Shown one piece after another: positions 33,301-45,300 of a DNA stretch of 60,000 nucleotides (position 1 is its first letter; every line of letters starts with the position of its first letter). The notes under the pieces were generated by a model that worked only from the letters and a program-made list of their open reading frames with translations, ran no database searches and had not been told where the DNA came from. The position numbers were made by a program, and so were the translations under genes. Source of the DNA: Takakia lepidozioides. Taxonomy: Eukaryota; Streptophyta; Takakiopsida; Takakiales; Takakiaceae. Location: the NCBI GenBank assembly GCA_030704615.1, contig CM060733.1, positions 41,914,001 through 41,974,000 on the forward strand, in the 5' to 3' direction.

Positions 33301-36300
33301 GATGATGAAATAACCATTCAGTGGAAGCTCAAACAGTGTGCGTTGGCGCACACTGTTTGAGCTGTACATGGAAGTGTTTTTTCCGTGTTAAATTCGGACT
33401 TCCAGGGCAGGTTTTTGATGATGAAAGAACCATTCAGTGGCAACTCAAACAGTGTGCGTTGGCGCACACTGTTTGAGCTGAACATGTAAGTGTTTTTTCA
33501 ATTGAAATTCGGCATTTAGGGCACGTTTATGAGGATGAAAGAATCCTCACTGGCAGCTCAAACAGTGTGCGTCAATGCACACTGTTTGAGCTGTAACATG
33601 TCACTATTTTTTTGGTGTTAAATTCGGTCTTCCAGGGCAGGTTTTTGATGATGAAATAACCATTCAGTGGCAGCTCAAAAAGTGTGCGTTGGCGCATACT
33701 GTTTGAATTGAACATTTAAGTGTTTTTTCCGAGTTAAATTTGGACTTCCAGGGCACGTTTATGATAATGAAATAACCATTCAGTGGCAGCTCAAAGAGTG
33801 TGCGTTGGCGCACACTGTTTGAGCTAAACATGTAAGTGCTTTTCCGATTGAAATTCGGCATTTAGGGCACATTTCTGAGGATGAAAGAATCCCTCACTGG
33901 CAGCTCATACAGTGTGCGTCAACGCACAATGTTTGAGCTGTACATGTCACTGTTTTTTTGGTGTTAAATTCGGACTTCCAGGGTCGTTTTTGATGATGAA
34001 ATAATCATTCAAGTGGCAGCTCAAACAGTGTGCGTTGGCGCACACTGTTTGAGCTGAACATGTAAGTGTTTTTTCATATTGAAATTCGGCATTTAGGGCA
34101 CGTTTCTGAGGATGAAAGAATCCCTCACTTGCAGCTCAAACATTGTGCGTCAATGCACGATGTTTGAGCTGTACATGTCACTGTTTTTTTTTTTGTTACA
34201 TTTGGACTTCCAGGGCAGGTTTTTGATGATGAAATTATTATTCAGTGGCAACTCAAACAGTGTGCGTTGGCGCACACTATTTGAGTTGAACATGTAAGTT
34301 TTTTTTCCGAGTTAAATTCAGACTTCGAGGGCAGGTTTATGATGATGAAATAACCATTCAGTTGCAGCTCAAACAGTGTGCGTTGGCGCACACTGTTTGA
34401 GTTGAAAATGTAAGTGTTTTTTCAAATTGAAATCCGGCATTTAGGGCACGTTTCTGAGGATGAAAGAAACCCTCACTGGCAGCTCAAACAGTGTGCGTCA
34501 ACGCACACTCTTTGAGGTGTACATGTAACTGTTTTTTTTGGTGTTACATTCGGACTTCCAGGGCAGGTTTTTGATGATGAAATAATCTTTCAGTGGCAGC
34601 TCAAACAGTGTGCGTTTGCGCACACTGTTTGAGCTGAACATGTAAGTGTTTTTTCATATTGAAATTTGGCATTTAGGGCACGTTTATGAGGATGAGAGAA
34701 TCCCTCACTGGCAGCTCAAACAATGTGCCTCAATGCACATTGTTTGAGCTGTACATGTCATGTTTTTTTGGTGTTAAATTCGGACTTCCAGGGCAGGTTT
34801 TTGATGATGAAATAACCATTCAGTGGCAGCTCAAACAGTGTGCGTTGGCGTACACTGTTTGAGCTCAACATGTAAGTATTTTTCCGAGTTAAATTTGGAC
34901 TTCCAGGGCAGGTTTTTGATGATGAAATAACCATTCAGTGGAAGCTCAAACAGTGTGCGTTGGCGCACATTGTTTGAGCTGAACATATAAGTGTTTTTTT
35001 CCCAGTTAAATTCGGACTTCCAGGGCAGGTTTTTGATGATGAAATAATCATTCAGTGGCAGCTCAAACAGTGTGCGTTGGCGCACATTGTTTGAGCTGAA
35101 CATGTAAGTGTTTTTTCATATTGAAATTCGGCATTTAGGGCACGTTTCTGAGGATGAAAGAATCCCTCACTGGCAGATCAAACAGTGTGCGTCAATGCAC
35201 ACTATTTGAGCTGTACATGTCACTGTTTTTTTTTGTGTTACATTTGGACTTCCAGGGAAGGTTTTTGATGATGAAATTATTATTCAGTGGCAACTCAAAC
35301 AGTGTGCGTTGGCGCACACTATTTGAGTTGAACATGTAAGTTTTTTTTCCGAGTTAAATTCAGACTTCGAGGGCAGGTTTATGATGATGAAATAACCATT
35401 CAGTTGCAGCTCAAACAGTGTGCGTTGGCGCACACTGTTTGAGTTGAAAATGTAAGTGTTTTTTCAAATTGAAATCCGGCATTTAGGGCACGTTTCTGAG
35501 GATGAAAGAATCCCTCACTGGCAGCTCAAACAGTGTGCGTCAACGCACACTCTTTGAGGTGTACATGTAACTGTTTTTTTTGGTGTTACATTCGGACTTC
35601 CAGGGCAGGTTTTTGATGATGAAATAACCAGTGAGTGGCAGCTCAAACAGTGTACGTTGGCGCACACTGTTTGAGCTGCCAATGTAAGTGTTTTTTTCAT
35701 ATTGAAATTTGGCATTTAGGGCACGTTTCTGAGGATGAAAGAATCCCTCACTGGCAGCTCAAACAGTGTGCGTCAACGCACACTGTTTGAGCTGTACATG
35801 TAACTTTTTTTTTTGGTGTTACATTCGGACTTCCAGGGCAGGTTTTTGATGATGAAATAACCATTGAGTGGCAGCTGAAACAGTGTGCGTTGGCGCACAC
35901 TGTTTGAGCTGTACATGTAAGTGTTTTTTCCGTGTTAAATTCGGACTTCCAGGGCAGGTTTTTGATGATGAAATAACCATTCAGTGGCAACTCAAACAGT
36001 GTGCGTTGGCGCACACTGTTTGAGCTGAACATGTAAGTGTTTTTTCATATTGAAATTCGGCATTTAGGGCACGTTTATGAGGATGAAAGAATCCGTCACT
36101 GGCAGCTCAAACAGTGTGCGTCAATGCACACTGTTTGAGCTGTACATGTCACTATTTTTTGGTGTTAAATTCGGTCTTCCAGGGCAGGTTTTTGATGATG
36201 AAATAACCATTCAGTGGCAGCTCAAAAAGTGTGCGTTGGCGCATACTGTTTGAATTGAACATTTAAGTGTTTTTTCCGAGTTAAATTTGGACTTCCAGGG

Positions 36301-39300
36301 CACGTTTATGATAATGAAATAACCATTCAGTGGCAGCTCAAATAGTGTGCGTTGGCGCACACTGTTTGAGCTAAACATGTAAGTGCTTTTCCGATTGAAA
36401 TTCGGCATTTAGGGCACATTTCTGAGGATGAAAGAATCCCTCACTGGCAGCTCATACAGTGTGCGTCAACGCACAATGTTTGAGCTGTACATGTCACTGT
36501 TTTTTTGGTGTTAAATTCGGACTTCCAGGGTCGGTTTTTGATGATGAAATAATCATTCAGTGGCAGCTCAAACAGTGTGCGTTGGCGCATAGTGTTTGAG
36601 CTGAACATGTAAGTGTTTTTTCATATTGAAATTCGGCATTCAGGGCACGTTTCTGAGGATGAAAGAATCCCTCACTAGCAGCTCAAACACTGTGCGTCAA
36701 TGCACACTGTTTGAGCTGTACATGTCACTGTTTTTTTTTGTGTAACATTTGGACTTCCAGGGCAGGTTTTTGATGATGAAATTATTATTCAGTGGCAGCT
36801 CAAATAGTTGACGTTGGCGCACACTATTTGAGCTGAAATGTAAGTGTTTTTTCCGAGTTACATGTCACTATTTTTTTGGTGTTACATTTGGACTTCCAGG
36901 GCAGATTTTTTATGATGAAATAACCATTCAGTGGCAGCTCAATTAGTGTGCGTTGGCGCACACTATTTGAGCTGAACATGTAAGTGTTTTTTCCGAGTTA
37001 AATTCGGACTTCGAGGGCAGGTTTATGATGATGAAATAACCATTCAGTGGCAGCTCAAACAGTGTGCGTTGGCGCACACTGTTTGAGCTGAAAATGTAAG
37101 TGTTTTTTCAAATTGAAATTCGGCATTCAGGGCACATTTCTGAGGATGAAAGAATCCCTCACTGGCAGCTCAAACAGTGTGCGTCAACGCACAATGTTTG
37201 AGCTGTACATGTCACTTTTTTTTTGGTGTTAAATTCGGACTTCCAGACAATGTTTTTGATGATGAAATAACCATTTAGTGGCAGCTCAAACAGTGTGCGT
37301 CAACGCACACTGTTTGAGCTGTACATATCACTGGTTTTTTGGCGTTAAATTTGGACTTCCAGGGCAGGTTTTTGATGATGAAATAATCATTCAGTGGCAG
37401 CTCAAATAGTGTGCGTTGGCGCTCATTGTTTGAGCTGAACATGTAAGTGTTTTTTCATATTGAAATTCGGCATTTAGGGCACGTTTCTGAGGATGAAAGA
37501 ATCCCTCACTGGCAGCTCAAACAGTGTGCGTCAATGCACGATGTTTGAGCTGTACATGTCTCTGTTTTTTTGGTGTTAAATTCGGACTTCCAGGGCAGGT
37601 TTTTGATGATGAAATAATCATTCAGTGGCAGCTCAAACAGTGTGCGTTGGCGCATAGTGTTTGAGCTGAACATGAAAGTGTTTTTTCAGATTGAAATTTG
37701 GCATTTAGGGCACGTTTCTGAGGATGAAAGAATCCCTCACTTGCAGCTCAAACAGTGTGCGTCAATGCACGATAATTGAGCTGTACATGTCACTGTTTTT
37801 TTTTTTGTTACATTTGGACTTCCAGGGCAGGTTTTTGATGATGAAATAATCATTCAGTGGCAGCTCAAAAAGTATGCGCCAACGCACATTGTTTGAGCTG
37901 AACATGTAATTGTTTTTTCATATTGAAATTCGGCATTTAGGGCACGTTTCTGAGGATGAAAGAATCCCTCACTGGCAGCTCAAACAGTGTGCGTCAAAGC
38001 AAACTGTTTGAGCTGTACATGTCACTATTTTTTTGGTGTTAAATTCGGACTTCCAGGGCAGGTTTATGATGATGAAATAACCATTCAGTGGCAGCTCAAA
38101 TAGTGTACGTTGGCGCATACTGTTTGAGCTGAACATGTAAGTGTTTTTTCCGTGTTAAATTCGGACTTCCAGGGCAAGTTTTTGATGATGAAATAACCAT
38201 TCAGTGGCAGCTCAAACAGTGTGCGTTTGCGCACACTGTTTGAGCTGTCAATGTAAGTGTTTTTTCATATTGAAATTCGGCATTGGGGCACGTTTATGAG
38301 GATGAAAGAATCCGTCACTGGCAGCTCAAACAGTGTGCGTCAACGTACACTGTTTGAGCTGTACATGTCACTATTTTTTTGTGTGTAAATTCGGACTTCC
38401 AGGGCAGGTTTTTGATGATGAAATAACCATCCAGTGGCAGCTCAAACAGTGTGCGTTGGCGCACACTGTTTGAGCTGAACATATAAGTGTTTTTTCCGAG
38501 TTAAATTCGGACTTCCAGGGCAGGTTTTTGATGATGAAATAACCATTCACTGGCAGCTCAAACAGTGTGCGTTGGCGCACACTGTTTGAGCTAAACATGT
38601 AAGTGTTTTTCCGATTGAAATTCGGCATTTAGGGCACGTTTCTGAGGATGAAAGAATCCCTCACTGGCAGCTCAAACAGTGTGCGTCAACGCACACTGTT
38701 TGAGTTGTACATGCCACTGTTTTTTTGGTGTTAAATTCGGACTTCCAGGGCAGGTTTTTGATGATGAAATAATCATTCAGTGGCAGCTCAAACAATGTGC
38801 GTTGGCGCACATTGTTTGAGCTGAACATGTAAGTGTTTTTTCAGATTGAAATTCGGCATTTAGGGCACGTTTATGAGGATGAAAGAATCCCTCACTGGCA
38901 GCTCAAACAGTGTGCGTCAATGCACATTGTTTGAGCTGTACATGTCACTATTTTTTTGGTGTTAAATTCGGACTTCCAGGGCAGGTTTTTGATGATGAAA
39001 TAACCATTCAGTGGCAGCTCAAACAGTGTGCGTTGGCGCACACTATTTGAGCTGAACATGTAAGTGTTTTTTCCGAGTTAAATTCAGACTTCGAGGGCAG
39101 GTTTATGATGATGAAATAACCATTCAGTTGCAGCTCAAACAGTGTGCATTGGCGCACACTGTTTGAGCTGAAAATTTAAGTGTTTTTTCAAATTGAAATT
39201 CGGCATTTAGGGCACGTTTCTGAGGATGAAAGAATCCCTCACTTGCAGCTCAAACAATGTGCGTCAATGCACGATGTTTGAGCTGTACATGTCACTGTTT

Positions 39301-42300
39301 TTTTTTTGTTACATTTGGATTTCCAAGGCAGGTTTTTGATGATGAAATTATTATTCAGTGGCAGCTCAAACAGTGTGCGTTGGCGCACACTATTTGAGCT
39401 GAACATGTAAGTGTTTTTTCCGAGTTAAATTCAGACTTCGAGGGCAGGTTTATGATGATGAAATAACCATTCAGTTGCAGCTCAAACAGTGTGCGTTGGC
39501 GCACACTGTTTGAGCTGAAAATTTAAGTGTTTTTTTCAAATTGAAATTTGGCATTTAGGGCACGTTTCTGAGGATGAAAGAATCCCTCACTTGCAGCTCA
39601 AACAATGTGCGTCAATGCACGATGTTTGAGCTGTACATGTCACTGTTTTTTTTTTGTTACATTTGGATTTCCAAGGCAGGTTTTTGATGATGAAATTATT
39701 ATTCAGTGGCAGCTCAAACAGTGTGCGTTGGCGCACACTATTTGAGCTGAACATGTAAGTGTTTTTTCCGAGTTAAATTCAGACTTCGAGGGCAGGTTTA
39801 TGATGATGAAATAACTAATCAGTTGCAGCTCAAACAGTGTGCGTTGGCGCACACTGTTTGAGCTGAAAATGTAAGTGTTTCTTCAAATTGAAATTCGGCA
39901 TTTAGGGCACGTTTATGAGGATGAATGAATCCGTCATTGGCAGCTCAAACAGTGTGCGTCAATGTACACTGTTTGAGGTGTACATGTCACTATTTTTTTG
40001 GTGTTAAATTCGGACTTCCAGGGCAGGTTTTTGATGATGAAATAACCATCCAGTGGCAGCTCAAACAGTGTGCGTTGGCGCATACTGTTTGTGCTGAACA
40101 TGTAAGTGTTTTTTCCGAGTTAAATTTGGACTTCGAGGGCAGGTTTATGATGATGAAATAACCATTCAGTGGCAGCTCAAACAGTGTGCGTTGGCGCACA
40201 CTGTTTGAGCTGAAAATGTAAGTGTTTTTTCAAATTGAAATTCGGCATTTAGGGCACATTTCTGAGGATGAAAGAATCCCTCACTGGCAGCTCAAACAGT
40301 GTGCGTCAACGCAAACTGTTTGAGCTGTACATGTCACTTTTTTTTTTGGTGATAAATTCAGACTTTCAGACAAGGTTTTTGATGATGAAATAACCATTCA
40401 GTGGCAACTCAAACAGTGTGCGTTGGCGCATACTGTTTGAATTGAACATGTAAGTGTTTTTTACTGAGTTAAATTTGGACTTCCAGTGCAGGTTTTTGAT
40501 GATGAAATAATCATTCAGTGGCAGCTCAAACAGTGTGCGTTGGCGCACACTGTTTGAGCTGAAAATGTAAGTGTTTTTTCAAATTGAAATTCGGCATTTA
40601 GGGCACGTTTCTGAGGATGAAAGAATCCCTCACTGGCAGCTCAAACAGTGTGCGCCCACGCACACTGTTTGAGCTGTACATGTCACTGTTTTTCTGGTGT
40701 TAAATTCGGACTTCCAGGGCAGGTTTTTGATGATGAAATAATCATTCAGTGGCAGCTCAAACAATGTTTGTTGGCGCACATTGTTTGAGCTGAACATGTA
40801 AGTGTTTTTTCAGATTGAAATTCGGCATTTAGGGCACGTTTCTGAGGATGAAAGAATCCCTCACTAGCAGCTCAAACTGTGTGCGTCAATGCACATTGTT
40901 TGAGCTGTACATGTCACTATTTTTTTGGTGTTACATTTGGGCTTCCAGGGCAGGTTTTTGTTGATGAAATAACCATTCAGTGGCAGCTCAAACAGTGTGC
41001 GTTGGCGCACACTATTTGAGCTGAACAAGTAAGTGTTTTTTCCGAGTTCAATTCGGACTTCGAGGGCAGGTTTATGATGATGAAATAACCATTCAGTGGC
41101 AGCTCAAACAGTGTGTGTTGGCGCACACTGTTTGAGCTGAAAATGTAAGTGTTTTTTCAAATTGAAATTCGGCATTTAGGGCACATTTCGGAGGATGAAA
41201 GAATCCCTCACTGGCAGCTCAAACAGTGTGCGTCAACGCAAACTGTTTGAGCTGTACATGTCACTTTTTTTTTGGTGATAAATTCAGACTTCCAGACAAG
41301 GTTTTTGATGATGAAATATCCATTCAGTGGCAACTCAAACAGTGTGCGTTGGCGCATACTGTTTGAATTGAACATGTAAGTGTTTTTTACTGAGTTAAAT
41401 TTGGACTTCCAGGGCAGGTTTTTGATGATGAAATAATCATTCAGTGGCAGCTCAAACAGTGTGGGTTGGCGCACACTGTTTGAGCTGAAAATGTAAGTGT
41501 TTTTTCAAATTGAAATTCGGCATTTAGGGCACGTATCTGAGGATGAAAGAATCCCTCACTGGCAGCTCAAACAGCTGTACATGTCACTGTTTTTCTGGTG
41601 TTAAATTAGGACTTCCAGGGCAGGTTTTTGATGATGAAATAATCATTCATTGGCAGCTCAAACAGTGTGCGTTGGCGCACATTGTTTGAGCTGAACATGT
41701 AAGTGTTTTTTCATATTGAAATTCGGCATATAGTGCACGTTTCTGAGGATGAAAGAACCGCTCACTGGCAGCTCAAGCAGTGTGCCTCAATGCACATTGT
41801 TTGAGCTGTACATGTCACTGTTTTTTTGTTGTTAAATTCGGACTTCCAGGGCAGGTTTTTGATGATGAAATAACCATTCAGTGGCAGCTCAAACTGTGTG
41901 CGTTGGCGCACACTGTTTGAGCTGAAAATGTAAGTGTTTTTTCAAATTGAAATTCGGCATTGAGGGCACGTTTCTGAGGATGAAAGAATCCCTGACTGGC
42001 AGCTCAACAGTGTGCGTCAACGCACACTGTTTGAGCTGTACATGTCACTGTTTTTTTGGTGTTCAATTCGGACTTCCAGGGAGGGTTTTTGATGATGAAA
42101 TAACCATTCAGTGGAAGATCAAACAGTGTGCGTTGGCGCACACTGTTTGAGCTGAACATGTAAGTGTTTTTTTCCGAGTTAAATTCAGACTGTTTCCAGG
42201 GCAGTTTTTTTGATTTGTGATGAAATAACCATTCAGTGGCAGCTGTCAAACAGGTGCGTTGGCGCACACTGTTTGCTAAACATGTAAGTGTTTTTTTTCC

Positions 42301-45300
42301 GATTTAAATTCGGCATTTAGGGCACGTTTCTGAGGATGAAAGAATCCCTCACTGGCAGCTCAAACAGTGTGCGTCAACGTACACTGTTTGAGCTGTACAT
42401 GTCACTATTTTTTTTGTGTGAATTCGGATTTTGTGCTCCCAGGTTGTTTGATGATGAAATAACCATTCAGTGGCAGCTCAAACAGTGTGCGTTTGCGCAC
42501 ACTGTTTGAGCTGAACATGTAAGTGTTTTTTCATAGTGAAATTTGGCATTTATGGCACGTTTATGAGGATGAGAGAATCCCTTCACTGGCAGCTCAAACA
42601 GTGTGCGTCAACGCACACTGTTTGATTGCTGTACATGTCACTGTCACATTTTTTTGGTGTTAAATTCGACTTCCAGGGCAGGTTTATGATGATGAAATAA
42701 CCATTCAGTGGCAGCTCAAACAGTGTGCGTTGGCACATACTGTTTGAGCTGAACATGTAAGTGTTTTTTCCGAGTTAAATTTGGACTTCCAGGGCTGGTT
42801 TATGATGATGAAATAACCATTCAGTGGCAGCTCAAACAGTGTGCGTTGGCGCACACTGTTTGAGCTAAACATGTAAGTGTTTTTCCGATTGAAATTCGGC
42901 ATTTAGGGCACGTTTCTGAGGATGAAAGAATCCCTCACTGGCAGCTCAAACAGTGTGCGTCAACGTACACTTTTGAGCTGTACATGTCACATTTTTTTTG
43001 TGTTAAATTCGGACTTCCAGGGCAGGTTTTTTGATGATGAAATAACCATTCAGTGGCAGCTCAAACAGTGTGCGTTGGCGCACACTGTTTGAGCTGAACA
43101 TGTAAGTGTTTTTTCATAGTGAAATTTGGCATTTATGGCACGTTTATGAGGATGAGAGAATCCCTGACTGGCAGCTCAAACAGTGTGCAGCAACGCACAC
43201 TGTTTGTGCTGTACATGTCAATGTTTTTTTGGTGTTAAATTCGGACTTCCAGGGCAGGTTTTTGATGATGAAATAATCATTCAGTGGCAGCTCAAACAGT
43301 GTGCGTTGGCGCACACTGTTTGAGCTGAACATGTAAGTGTTTTTTTCATATTGAAATTCGGCATTTAGGGCACGTTTCTGAGGATGAAAGAATCCCTCAC
43401 TTGCAGCTCAAACAGTGTGCGTCAATGCACGATGTTTGAGCTGTACATGTCACTGTTTTTTTTTTTGTTACATTTGGACTTCCAGGGGAGGCTTTTGATG
43501 ATGAAATTATTATTCAGTGGCAACTCAAACAGTGTGCGTTGGCGCACACTATTTGAGTTGAACATGTAAGTTTTTTTTCCGAGTTAAATTCAGACTTCGA
43601 CGGCAGGTTTATGATGATGAATTAACCATTCAGTTGCAGCTCAAACAGTGTGCGTTGGCGCACACTATTTGAGTTGAAAATGTAAGTGTTTTTTCAAATT
43701 GAAATCCGGCATTTAGGGCACGTTTTCTGAGGATGAAAGAATCCCTCACTGGCAGCTCAAACAGTGTGCGTCAACGCACACTCTTTGAGGTGTACATGTA
43801 ACTGTTTTTTTTGGTGTTACATTCGGACTTCCAGGGCAGTTTTTTGATGATGAAATAATCTTTCAGTGGCAGCTCAAACAGTGTGCGTTTGCGCACACTG
43901 TTTGAGCTGAACATGTAAGTGTTTTTTCATATTGAAATTTGGCATTTAGGGCACGTTTATGAGGATGAGAGAATCCCTCACTGGCAGCTCAAACAATGTG
44001 CCTCAATGCACATTGTTTGAGCTGTACATGTCACTGTTTTTTTGGTGTTAAATTCGGACTTCCAGGGCAGGTTTTTGATGATGAAATAACCATTCAGTGG
44101 CAGCTCAAACAGTGTGCGTTGGCGCACCTGTTTGAGCTCAACCTGTAAGTGTTTTTCCGAGTTAAATTTGGACTTCCAGGGCAGGTTTTTGATGATGAAA
44201 TAACCATTCAGTGGAAGCTCAAACAGTGTGCGTTGGCGCACATTGTTTGAGCTGAACATATAAGTGTTTTTTCCCAGTTAAATTCGGACTTCCAGGGCAG
44301 GTTTTTGATGATGAAATAATCATTCATTGGCACCTCAAACAGTGTGCGTTGGCGCACATTGTTTGAGCTGAACATGTAAGTGTTTTTTCATATTGAAATT
44401 CGGCATTTAGGGCACGTTTCTGAGGATGAAAGAATCCCTCACTGGCAGATCAAACAGTGTGCGTCAATGCACACTATTTGAGCTGTACATGTCACTGTTT
44501 TTTTTGTGTTACATTTGGACTTCCAGGGAAGGTTTTTGATGATGAAATTATTATTCAGTGGCAACTCAAACAGTGTGCGTTGGCGCACACTCTTTGAGTT
44601 GAACATGTAAGTTTTTTTTCCGAGTTAAATTCAGACTTCGAGGGCGAGGGGTTTATGTTTATGATGATGAAATAACCATTCAGTTGCAGCTCAAACAGTG
44701 TGCGTTGGCGCACACTGTTTGAGTTGAAAATGTAAGTGTTTTTTCAAATTGAAATTCGGCATTTAGGGCACGTTTCTGAGGATGAAAGAATCCCTCACTG
44801 GCAGCTCAAACAGTGTGCGTCAACGAACACTGTTTGAGCTGTACATGTAACTTTTTTTTTTGGTGTTACATTCGGACTTCCAGGGCAGGTTTTTGATGAT
44901 GAAATAACCAGTGAGTGGCAGCTCAAACAGTGTACGTTGGCGCACACTGTTTGAGCTGTCAATGTAAGTGTTTTTTTCATATTGAAATTTGGCATTTAGG
45001 GCACGTTTCTGAGGATGAAAGAATCCCTCACTGGCAGCTCAAACAGTGTGCGTCAATGCACATTGTTTGAGCTGTACATGTCACTGTTTTTTTGGTGTTA
45101 AATTCGGACTTCCAGGGAGGGTTTTTGATGATGAAATAACCATTCAGTGGAAGCTCAAACAGTGTGCGTTGGCGCACACTGTTTGAGCTGTACATGTAAG
45201 TGTTTTTTCCGTGTTAAATTCGGACTTCCAGGGCAGGTTTTTGATGATGAAATAACCATTCAGTGGCAACTCAAACAGTGTGCGTTGGCGCACACTGTTT

